From positions 2,737,551-2,801,550 of the forward strand of contig NW_020653713.1 in the NCBI RefSeq assembly GCF_003589595.1: a stretch of DNA of 64,000 nt, given 5' to 3'. The notes beneath the pieces are model-generated. The model did not search any database. It saw only the letters and a list, made by a program, of their open reading frames with translations, and was not told the DNA's origin. How positions within the stretch are numbered: the stretch's first letter is position 1; every line of letters begins with the position of its first letter. Position numbers and translations under genes: made by a program. Source of the DNA: Hyposmocoma kahamanoa (taxonomy: Eukaryota; Arthropoda; Insecta; Lepidoptera; Cosmopterigidae). Positions 54,865 to 64,000 of this stretch are shown here, piece by piece.

Positions 54865-55479
54865 CCCGATTCAGAACTTTTCGGTATTTTAACCGAATCT
54901 TTCGATAATATCGTTCTCGAATCGAAGGACGCTTTCCGAGTCGTCCGAAACGTTCGATTCTGATACGATATTGTAAGGGTTTACGTAGTTAACGTTAACA
55001 TAGATCGTGAAATGGATTATAAGAAAAATTAAAATCCTTTTTAAAACTTTAAAGGCCTAAAATATATAAAAGCATTAGTAGACGATTAGACTTCATTTAA
55101 AAGAATAAGAGACATTACATCGTCTAACGTCTGCGTCTCCTAATAATACTTATCACACCTTCCATGGTGATAGTGAGGCACTCAATAATATTTATTTCAA
55201 GTGTTGATGTACGCATTTGATGCTTAGGATCACTCGGTAAGTTACCGAAAAAAACAATCGGACGATTGGTAATTTTCATTCGATAACTGCTCTGAACAAC
55301 GTTTGTAGCCCTTGCAGGTCAAGAAGTTCGAGGAATCGAATGGGTGTGACGTCATTCCGTTCGGATTCGAATATGAATGTTTGACGTTCGATACGGTTAC
55401 TGTGAATAAAAATGAAAAGAAACCGTACCATATCAAATTGAATTGGTCGATAACAGAGTTATCGTGAGGTTCTGAATTG
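54865..55479. mobile_element. Candidate 615-bp inverted-repeat element
   Basis: The ends CCCGATTCAGAAC (left) and GTTCTGAATTG (right) are short inverted repeats. They are flanked by ACCTGCAG (54857-54864) and ACCTGCTG (55480-55487), an 8-bp direct repeat with one change. The interior has many 'tcgat'/'ccgaa' inverted motifs. No coding capacity was found. An 8-bp duplication would suit a hAT or P-type non-autonomous element. Confidence 0.55.
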
Positions 55480-55487
55480 ACCTGCTG

Positions 55488-55857
55488 ACATCCTGGTCAA
55501 CCTTTTAGGTCTGAGAGCCTTCTTGCGCGTTCAACAAAAAAGTGTAAAGAAATTCCAGCTTTTCGGTTGAAATTTGCATTTGCGTAGTGTAAATTAAAGG
55601 TCAAGTTCGCTTGATGCAATAAGAAAGTCATATAAAATTATACGGCTCACAGTTTACATTTAAGTTTGTTTAGCACTTTTCTCCTTCATCTTGGGGCTTA
55701 TATTTCATTAAGCTTACTTTTAGTGCTACCAATATGCAAAAACAGACTTTCACTCACGAACATTAACAGTGGTGTACGTGTTTTTTACAATAATTTAATT
55801 TTTTTTATAGTTTAACGTTCCTTTGTATGAAATATTTACAACAGTTTTACTTTAAAA
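55488..55857. other. AT-rich stretch without a recognised feature
   Basis: Nothing recognised. Confidence 0.5.
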
Positions 55858-56143
55858 AACTGACGTAGAGTACTATAAGTGACGTAGAGTAAAGTCGTTC
55901 AAAAGCTCATGGAATTACATCTATTTGCCACGTTTTACTGAAATGATTACCGGAAAGTTCGCGAAACCGGATTCATCCCCTACTTTGCCACCCTTAGAGG
56001 TAGAATATGTTCTTCAAATTTAAATGGGACCACTTCTGAGGTACCCTTTTTCCAACAAAAAAGAATCATCAAAATTGGTTCACAATTTATCGCGTAACAC
56101 ATATACAAAAAAATCCTTCTTTTTTGAAGTCGGTTAAAAACTA
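55858..56143 (+). repeat. AACCGAC-family repeat, short copy
   Basis: 'gacgtagagtactataag' (diverged left end), 'tttgccacccttagaggta', 'ccttcttttttgaagtcggt'. Confidence 0.7.
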
Positions 56144-56208
56144 ATGAACACAATACAATAAATAATTTAATATCTTGCTTAACCTTAGGCATAGTTCGTT
56201 TCAAGAAT

Positions 56209-58426
56209 TTTGGGCGTTTTGGGGGCTCCACCTACATCTTGGAGCCCAAGCTAACCTCACCTGCAAGTGGTGCGCCTGCTGATAGACGGACGAGGCTCTA
56301 GCGAGGGGTTTTCCCTTTCGGGGGTTGGGAGGTCAGACGGCAGTCGCTCCCGTAAAAACCAACACCGCCACATCAACTTATGGAAGTCAACAGAAGGATA
56401 TGGCATAGGGATAGGGCGCCGCCGCAAAACGGCGCGCAGGAGCCTCGCCCGACTTCTGTGGCAAGTGGACTAGGGCTACCGTGTCAAGGGTGGGCACGGT
56501 TAAAGAGGCGAGCCCCTACCCATCACAGGAAGCTCCGCTTTGCCACGTGGAACATTGGCACGCTGACTGGACGCGCGAGGGAGCTAGCAGACGTGCTTCC
56601 AGGCGGAGGGTCGCCGTGGCGTTCCTGCAGGAGACTCGGTGGAAAGGCAGCAGATCCCGGCTCATTGGGAATGGCTACAAGCTGATCTACACCGGTGCTC
56701 CTGGGGGCGTGAACGGGGTGGCCGTGGTGCTCTCCGAGGAGTTTCACGATCACGTCCTGGAAGTGAAACGCTTTAGCGACCGGCTTATGGTAGTGAGGGT
56801 GCTTATCGAAGGGGTCGTGACCCACTTGATAGGCGCCTACGCACCTCAGGCCGGTTGCAGCGACACGGACAGGGCGAGGTTCTGGGATCAACTCGGGGAA
56901 GTGCTGAGTGCCATTCCTTTGTCTCAGGCAGTCGTCTTGGGTGGCGACCTGAACGGTCATGTGGGTGAGGCGTGTGAAGGGTTCGAGCGGATCCACGGTG
57001 GCTACGGGTACGGCAGTCGCAACGCGGAGGGAGGAGACATCCTCACAACGTGTGCGGCGGCCGATCTCGCCATCGTGAACACGTTCTTTAAAAAGAACCC
57101 CGAGCATTTAATCACCTATAAGGGCGGCGGACACGCCACCCAAATCGATTTCCTACTCACCAGGAGACACCATATCAGCAAAGTGGCCAACTGCAAGGTC
57201 ATACCAGGTGAGAGTCTCACTGCGCAACACCGTCTTCTTGTCATGGATCTCTGCGTAAAGCCGGCCGACAAGCCCGCTGAGCGCTGCCGACGCCAAATCA
57301 GATGGTGGCGGCTTGATAGTGCCACGTCCCAGGAGTTCATCTCAGCGATCGGCGATAAATGCGCCGACACTGAAGGTGATCTAGTCCAGAACCACTGGGA
57401 CAACATTCAGGCTGTCATATCTGAGGCGGCGAAAGCGGTGCTGGGCTTGTCCAAGGGTGGTCGCAAATGTGACAAAGAAACTTGGTGGTGGAACGACACA
57501 GTCCAGAGGGAGGTGAGGGTGAAGAAAGCCCTCTTCAAAACGTGGCAAGCGTCCGAATCTTCTGAAGACCGCGACGCATATAGGGATGCCAAACGTGCCG
57601 CTAAGAAAGCTGTAGCCAGAGCCAGACGGGACCACTTGCAGCCGTTGTATGACAAGTTGGAATCGTCTGAGGGGCAGAAGCTTATCTTTAAGCTGGCACG
57701 TTCGAGGGTCTTAGCGGCACAAGATATTTCCAAGTGTCGCTGCATTAAAGACCCTCATGGCAACCTTATATGCGAGGTCGACGCGGTGAAGGAGAGATGG
57801 CGCTCATATTTCCACGAGCTGCTGAATCAGCAGCACAGAGAGGTGCAGCCACCGGTCCTCCCTCCGAATCAGGGACTAGTGCGACCGGCAACGCCTGAGG
57901 AAGTCCACTTAGCTCTTCGTCGCATGAAGAATCGGAAAGCTGTCGGAGCCGATGGGGTTCCCATCGAGGCCTGGAAGGCAATGGGTCCCCGTGGTGTGGG
58001 CATCCTTACCGGCCTCTTTAATCGCGTGCTCCTCACCGGTAAAATCCCTAACCAATGGAGACTGAGTATTATCACTCCAGTCTTCAAAGGGAAGGGATCG
58101 GTGCAGGAGTGTGGCGATTATCGGGGCATAAAGGTCATGTCCCACACCATGAAGCTCTTCGAGCGTATAATAGACTCTCGGATCCGACAGGAGAGTGCTG
58201 TCTCGGAGGGTCAATATGGGTTTCGGCCTGGTCTTGGGACCATGGATCCTGTTTTTGCCCTAAGGGTCATCATGGAGAAATACAGATTGAAGAATACGCC
58301 TCTGCATTTCATGTTTCTTGACATGCAGAAGGCCTTCGACTGTATCCCCCGTGTAATGATCTGATCAATGACCGCAGCAACCCTGCTGAGGACGCAACCG
58401 GGACAACGCTAAGATGAGAGAGAGAG
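56209..58426 (+). mobile_element. RTE-like LINE with 18-bp target duplication and internal deletion
   Basis: A perfect 18-bp direct repeat, 'atagttcgtttcaagaat', flanks it at 56191-56208 and 58427-58444, fixing both ends. The element starts with a GC-rich 5' region (ttgggcgttttgggggctcc) and ends in (GA)n after a very short 3' untranslated region, as RTE elements do. RTE elements are usually about 3.2 kb; this is 2.2 kb. GC content and codon use differ sharply from the AT-rich surroundings. Confidence 0.9.
56380..58417 (+). pseudogene. RTE-like endonuclease/reverse transcriptase, frameshifted and deleted
   Basis: The polyprotein nicks DNA and copies its RNA at the nick. The apurinic-type endonuclease shows 'LRFATWNIGTL' (frame opening at 56380), 'FLQETRWKG' (about 56620), 'GGDLNGHVG' (about 56942), 'QIDFLLTRRHH' and 'QHRLLVMD'. 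The frame changes between 56590 and 56625, so there is at least one frameshift. The reverse transcriptase has 'GADGVPIEAWKAMG', 'YRGIKVMSHTMKLFERI', 'QYGFRPGLGTMD' and palm motif A 'FLDMQKAFDCIPRV'. The sequence then jumps: after a stop at 58362-58364, a different frame reads 'SNPAEDATGTTLR' and stops at 58415-58417, which looks like the natural C-terminus. The FADD/YADD motif and the whole thumb and connection region are deleted. It is inactive. Confidence 0.85.
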
Positions 58427-58444
58427 ATAGTTCGTTTCAAGAAT

Positions 58445-59361
58445 CTTAGTCTAAATGTTTCTCTTAGAAAGCAGCCTAAAAATACAACGGCATCAGCAGT
58501 CTCTTTTAAAACTGACGTTACCTTAAATATTTTTAGTATGTCTTTTTTTTATATTTTCATCGAAAGCTGTACAACACGGTGGTTGCGAAACTTTATGGTT
58601 GCACGTACAAGAGAAATATTTCGAAAAATATATGTGCAACATATACAATCGTGCGCTCACGTAGCGTCAACTATAAATGTAGTCGTTAGGTGTAAAAACT
58701 CCGTCCGGTTTATGGGGCTTGCCTCGTGACGATAGGGTTGCCCCAAAAGGTAATGGTAATAAACGTTACTAAACTAGTCTTGGACATTTCTTGCTATATT
58801 TTATACATTAAAAGAAAGATGTATTATGAAATAACACTTTTTAATGGAATCATTCGCAACATGATTAAATTCGTTACATAAAATTGTTCGTCTGCAATTA
58901 TTTTGTAGGAAGGGCGAAAGCGCCATTACGAAAAATTTTTCATGTTTTAGGTTTTAACGAGTGATTTAAAATATTTACGTCCTGTTTTTAAATTCAATTT
59001 TGGTTTTAATTAAGTTTAAGTTTTAAAATTGAATTTAAAACATAAGTATTATTATTATTTAAAGCGTAAGTACATATTTTAAAACAGTTGCGAAAAATTA
59101 AAACTTGCTCCCCTGTAAATTCTTTCGAAATGGCGGTTTCGCCCTTTGCACAAAACATCGACTATGTACTTTACGTCCACGATCACAGCCATCCACTTGC
59201 TACAGTCCTAGCAGAGTTTTGTCAGATATTTATTCGAAATAAATAAAAGGGTTGTTCGATAAAATAGTCTATATAAAGACCTGGCTTTGATGATTTTGGC
59301 AAGTAGGGAATTCGTGTCGAGGCAACCCTACGCGGGTAGAATCTCGAGTAACTTTTTTATG
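58445..59361. other. AT-rich stretch without a recognised feature
   Basis: Nothing recognised. Confidence 0.5.
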
Positions 59362-59988
59362 TGACACGAATCTAATTGAAAAGTATTGACTCGACTTACC
59401 CTTAGCTACTCAACTAATAGGAAAGGAGCTGTGACCCGATTGATTTCTTTTGTTATGTCGTTTATTTCCACGTTATAGATAAACAGTAAACTTTGACTTT
59501 CATTATGCAACTTATTTTTAACCGACTTCAAAAAAGGAGGAGGTTCGCAATTCGACTGTGTTCTTTTTTTTTCTTTCTTTTTTTTGTATGTATGTTACGC
59601 GATAACTCCGGTATTTGTGAACCGATTATCATGATTATTTTTTTGTTGGAAAGGGGGTACTTCCATAGTGATCCCACTTTATTTTGAAGAAAATCATCCA
59701 CCTCGAAGGGTGGCTGCTCACGCATGAAGATTCATTTTATAAACAGCGCCTAACTTCAATTTAGGAGCAATTACTTTAATGGTTGATTTTGCTATTTCTC
59801 CAATTCAAGGCGTTTTTCTCTCAATATACTTTGTGTAGTGTCGTAGTGAGAACCTATTTTTATTATCTCCAGTGTTAAGTCCTGTATAGTGGCGAACTAG
59901 GGGATATTTCAATAAAACATAGCAAATAGACGTAATTCCACGTACTTTTGAGGTCGGTTTTTTTAGTACTCTGTACTGAGATTATTCA
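59362..59988 (-). repeat. AACCGAC repeat plus flank, inverted copy of 31257-31806
   Basis: The repeat is at 59517-59988 (reverse orientation). The left 155 bp (59362-59516) are near-identical, inverted, to 31641-31806 ('aaaagtattgactcgactta', 'ggaaaggagctgtgacccga'), a sequence not seen next to other family members. Confidence 0.85.
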
Positions 59989-60424
59989 AATTCAAGTTGA
60001 GAATACAAAATTTTAAAAATATACATTTTTAGAATACACATATACAGAAAAGTTTCAAGTGATACCACACTTTAACACAATATTTTATTGCCTATTACAC
60101 GTCTGAATTATTAACGCCGTGCATATTTAATTATTTTTTTACAGCGATTACGGGACGCTCAAACAAAATTGTATCCCTTATTTGACCCAAAGGATAGATT
60201 AAAAAAAAAACAATTAATCGTGTTTTTATAAATCTCATGAAGCGAGAACAAATACGATTTTTGGTGTCGAAATTCCTTATAACAAGTTTTTGGAGGAAAT
60301 ACCTGTTTATTCGGTTGTTCCATCATAAAACGATTAACGAACATATACTTCAATTTTCATGTTTTTAGCTTCAGCAGTTTTGGCAGTTCATACGTGAGTA
60401 AGGACTAGAAGTATACAGATTTAT
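59989..60424. other. AT-rich stretch without a recognised feature
   Basis: Nothing recognised. Confidence 0.5.
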
Positions 60425-60515
60425 ATGAAAGTATTTTTCGGATCTAAGCCGCGTATATTTGTTTTTCGAACGTTTCGTGTCCTTTACAGGTCCCATGGTC
60501 ACGGCTGACGGAGAT
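60425..60515 (+). repeat. Foldback-family arm
   Basis: 'ccgcgtatatttgtttttcg', 'cctttacaggtcccatggtc' and 'acggctgacgga' equal the left arm of 26427-26930. The opposite arm is absent. Confidence 0.65.
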
Positions 60516-61924
60516 GGTAAAGACATTAACCAGTACGTCTAACATTAATGCAAACCAACCTATATTTTATAGTTACAAAAGTTATTAATACATATACGGA
60601 TTATTTACTTTCTTTACATTCGAAACATTAACCAGCTTTAGCGTGACGCGTAAGGTTGAACGTAGAACAAAGTGCTATAAATAACAATACAAATAAGTTA
60701 CAAATCTGAATATCAAATTGCCTTCCCATCAAAGCCTTTGACATTTTGAGTGGACCCTAAATAATCAGTGTAGTTCAACTTGTAACTTTAAAGACAACTT
60801 GCCGGGTAAACATCGACACGGCTAAGGTATCAACCTCGGACTGTCGATGTTTGGACTAGTGGAATGTTTTTAAGTTTTTTAAATGATCTTCAGACTGTCA
60901 GACCGTAGACCAGGTCAGTGGCAAGCCATCGAGCTACTATACAACTGTTTCTGTAATCTTCATCATCATCAACATCAATATTTTCTGAAGCGTCTAGTGA
61001 CTCATGTGCTGCTAACGGTCTGCAAAGAAATAATTTTTCGTATTAGCCTACTGTCCTATATGTAGGCCACCCACATTTATAAACATTTATTTCCACTGTT
61101 TAACAAACATCGAATAATTGATAATTTTGGTGGGAACCTAAAGGTTATTTACTATGTAAAACGAAATCGTAAAGCGAACTTGTCATAATATTTTATACAT
61201 ACCTTTTATGAGACACGTCCGCAACTTACTATTATTAAGATAATATACTGGTACTAAAAAAAACAATAAAAGCTAACTCCTAGAAAGTGAAACTAGGATT
61301 TTTAAATTATATGTCCCCGCGGTAAGGTGCCTAAGACGCTGGCAGCGGTCTCCTTTTGTATTGCTATGCTAATGCGTTGGGCAAGGTAGCTAGCCCTTGG
61401 GTTACTTACTATTATTGTACACTTCTAGATGAAATATTTCACAAACAACATTCAACTACGGTTTTTTTTATGTTTAGCTATAAAAACTCTTTATTACGAA
61501 TTTTTATAATTAATTATAACCGTATAGGTGGGTAGTTGTGATATGTTTTTTTAATCTTACTGACCTGTATGTATGATAGTAGGCTTATCTGGGTTAACTA
61601 GCTGATTAAATGAGATAAAAATGCGTAGTAATTTCCCAGGTAGTTTTAGTAAGGTAACATCAATCGTTAGTAATGCCATCCATGTCATTTCACTGACACT
61701 CTATTGAGGTTCCACTGCCATTGCATCTGGATTTTAGCAGAATAACGAATATTATTATAATTGCAATATAATGTCAGTGGAGTCACAATGACCATTGGTT
61801 AAAAAAAGTGGCATATAATATCGTGGTCTATAGACATTTGTACATATATACTTAAACTTCGAGATTGCGCTGGCTCTTCTCATGCTTCAGCTCGCGAAGC
61901 AGTTTTGATTAAAAAAAAAATATA
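60516..61924. other. AT-rich stretch without a recognised feature
   Basis: Nothing recognised. Confidence 0.5.
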
Positions 61925-61932
61925 GTTACGAC

Positions 61933-62306
61933 CTTACAATAATAACGCATAGAAACCTAACCCGCACACGCTAAGTGAGGCAAATTGAAGCGCGCCAAAA
62001 GGGCCTACACGAGCGGGCGGGCCTTCAGTGCCCAAGGTCAACTTGCACCGCGAACATTTATCAAGAATTTTAGCTAAAAATGACGAATTGTGCGGTAAAT
62101 GAGTGTAAAAATACGTCAGACAAACATAAAATAGATACTAACATCCACAAGGAAGTAACGCGTTTCAACTTGTATTTTTATATAAATATTCACTAAAACC
62201 GAAAATTAACCTACTACTAAAACTAGCCTACATGAATTTGATTTTTGCCTCACTTGTGACAGTTCGTTTGTTATGAAACTATCATTCTATGCGTTATTAT
62301 TTTAAG
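61933..62306 (+). mobile_element. 374-bp MITE with 8-bp target duplication and a THAP-like frame
   Basis: The left end CTTACAATAATAACGCATAG and the complemented right end CTTAAAATAATAACGCATAG match over 22 bp with one difference. A perfect 8-bp duplication GTTACGAC flanks it at 61925-61932 and 62307-62314. An 8-bp duplication is the rule for P-type and hAT transposons. Together with the THAP-like frame inside, this points to a non-autonomous P-type element; the superfamily is inference. Confidence 0.85.
62080..62196 (+). CDS. THAP-like N-terminal fragment (38 codons) inside the MITE
   Basis: MTNCAVNECKNTSDKHKID is followed by 'KEVTRFNLYF' and a stop. C-x4-C ('CAVNEC') with 'KNTS' resembles the opening of a THAP zinc finger, and 'VTRFNLYF' sits where the family has 'SFHRFP'. 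The second half of the finger (Cys and His) is missing. Lower confidence than the frame at 41353. It is too short to be functional alone. Confidence 0.4.
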   Translation: MTNCAVNECKNTSDKHKIDTNIHKEVTRFNLYFYINIH

Positions 62307-62334
62307 GTTACGACAATGGTACGTATGCGAGATA

Positions 62335-62735
62335 TTACAGAGAACACATTGAGTTTGCAAGCGTCGTCTGGAACCCCACTTATCAGGTGCACATTGATTA
62401 CATTGAACGCGTACAAAAAGTATTTGCACGGTATCTAGTTTTTAGGGCGCCTGGTTTTTGTTACAAAAATGAATACCAAAGACGACTGCAATATTTCTTG
62501 ATTCATTGTCAAATCGGTGATGCCTAAATGACCAGGTTTTCCTCTACAAGTTGCTGCGGAGGGGCTGGATTGTCCGGAAGCATTATCAAGAGTCGCAAAT
62601 AATCTTCCACGTCCAAACTCAAGGAGGCAACTTAGCTAACCTTTTCACATGCCCAGGACAAATTTAATGAGCCAGTCCCCGGTGTCCACGATGCTTTCCA
62701 ACTACAATAGGCTGAGTAGTCAGGCAGATTTTGAC
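62335..62735 (+). pseudogene. LINE reverse-transcriptase C-terminal fragment
   Basis: The frame reads 'REHIEFASVVWNPTYQVHID' and 'YIERVQKVFARYLVFRA'. It continues after a stop and frameshifts with 'DCPEALSRVANNLPRPNSRR' and 'MPRTNLMSQSPVS'. The 'LEYASVVWNP...IERVQ..F.RYL' block followed by a 'K/RVANNLPRPNSR' region is the usual end of insect Jockey- or CR1-type polyproteins (from memory). It begins about 20 bp after the THAP MITE. Stops at about 62527 and 62636 plus a frameshift make it dead. Confidence 0.75.
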
Positions 62736-63401
62736 AGCAGAGTTAGACAAAAAAAAAACAACTAAATAATAGTTATTTGTTCTGCAAGTCTGCAGTTGTT
62801 GTTTGACGCGAGAGTTTGTATTGAAAACCTGAGCAAGAGAAAAAAAATGATTCCTGTGCGTAGCGAGGGTTTCAAGCCACGAGACGCAAAACAACTTTAC
62901 TGCCGAGCGAAACACACAACTTTTCACCTCTATAAAGCGTGGAAAATGGTAGATGAAAGAAAATCAGTTGAACTACAAAACATTAGTTTTTTTTAATCAA
63001 AAGATAAAGTTTACCTTCGGATGCGTTCTGAATTTGCATCTCAATTTTCATTCTTACTTGTACTTATAATTTTGTGTGATTAAATGATTATTGGAACTAA
63101 AAATAATTTAATAAACACAATTAGTTATCATTATCAATTTAAGGTAAACAATTATAAGAACAAAATATACCAACAAAAATATATATTACATAAATAAGTA
63201 ATGTACGACAAATCGCGTACTTGAACGTGACACTATTTTTTTTATCGAAATTAAAAAGTTATGTGCACCACTGTCCATCGTCAAGTTCGAATTTCAAAAA
63301 GCTTTTCCACGCTAGCGTGCAAAAAACGCTTTTGCGCGCAAATTTCTAATGAGAAAGAAAACCTTTCCGAGCTAGAGAGATGAAAAATAAATTGTTAATA
63401 T
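62736..63401. other. AT-rich stretch without a recognised feature
   Basis: Nothing recognised. Confidence 0.5.
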
Positions 63402-63868
63402 ATAATCTCAGTTCAGAGTACTGAAAAAACCGACCTCAAAAGTACGTGGAATTACGTCTATTTGCTAAGTTTTATTGAAATATCCCCTAGTTCGCCACTA
63501 TACAGGACTTGACACTGGAGACAATAAAAATAGGTTCTCACTACGAAACTACTCAAAGTATATTGAGAGAAAAACGCCTTGAATTGGAGAAATAGCAAAA
63601 TCAAGCATTAAAGTAATTGCTCCTAAATTAAAGTTAGGCGCTATTTATAAAAATGAATCTTCATGCGTGAACGGCTGAACCCTTCGAGGTGGATGATTTT
63701 CTTCAAAATGAAATGGGACCACTATGGAAGTACAACCTTTCCAACAACAATAGAATCATTTAAATCGTTTCACAAAATTGCGTAACATACATACAAAACA
63801 AAAAAAGAAAAAAAAAAGAACATACAGTCGAATTGAGAACCTCCTCCTTTTTTGAAGTCGGTTAAAAA
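63402..63868 (+). repeat. AACCGAC-family repeat, full-length
   Basis: Complete copy: 'aatctcagttcagagtact' and 'aaccgacctcaaaagtacg' at the left, 'aaatagcgcc' complement region in the middle, 'cttttttgaagtcggttaaa' at the right. Confidence 0.8.
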
Positions 63869-64000
63869 TATGCAATATTCGCACGCAATTTCGTTTTAGT
63901 TAATTTCCTGGAGATTGTTTTTTATTCCAATACAAATAAATCTGAAGAAAATGACTAAAATACCTTCTGAGGTAGAAACTATTTGTATTCCATTACTTTT

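Noticed and set aside
56523..57107. 194-codon antisense frame
   Set aside because: Shadow of the GC-rich RTE-like endonuclease region.
1..64000. CRISPR array, operons, phage or bacterial defence system
   Set aside because: No regularly spaced repeats, no clustered co-directional genes; the content is that of an insect nuclear genome.

Overview
The window looks like nuclear DNA from a moth or butterfly (Lepidoptera). It is AT-rich and has no operons, ribosome binding sites or dense genes. It is packed with short retroelements of lepidopteran type, mariner transposons, CR1-like and RTE-like non-LTR retrotransposons and many small inverted-repeat elements. The organism call is inference from repeat content; no species marker was seen.

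Only two host-type protein genes are supported. They are two single-exon paralogues of a Golgi-type alpha-1,4-glycosyltransferase family (GT32, A4GALT-like), both on the minus strand at 31910-32911 and 43976-44968. A third, broken copy lies at about 47950-48640. Their flanks match as well: blocks at 34.2-34.4, 34.9-35.2, 36.3-36.9 and 39.9-40.05 kb recur in the same order at 49.0-49.2, 49.6-49.8, 52.8-54.0 and 54.26-54.42 kb. The 32-55 kb stretch is therefore an old direct segmental duplication, later filled with transposons.

Transposons by region. 0-6 kb: CR1-like LINE copies (a long decayed one at 3455-5372), another LINE tail, SINE pieces and two striking hairpins at 5.5 kb. 6-15 kb: several copies of an AT-rich repeat called here the AACCGAC family. 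One is split by a 150-bp Tourist-like MITE and another by an intact mariner (13070-14346). 15-31 kb: mostly single-copy AT-rich DNA with scattered repeats; 22.8-26.4 kb is the longest repeat-poor stretch. 35.5 kb: a hAT-type MITE. 37.2-38.5 kb: a second intact mariner, nearly identical to the first and on the other strand. 41.0-41.7 and 61.9-62.3 kb: two inverted-repeat elements that each carry a short THAP-like zinc-finger reading frame. 46.06-47.23 kb: a dead mariner inside a SINE. 49.2 kb: a Tc1/mariner-superfamily fragment. 56.2-58.4 kb: an RTE-like LINE with an 18-bp target duplication and a large internal deletion.

The layout suggests a glycosyltransferase cluster that expanded by segmental duplication and was then colonised by waves of elements. 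The order of insertion can be read at several nested sites. Repeat-copy boundaries are generally good to about 10-20 bases, because no alignment could be run.
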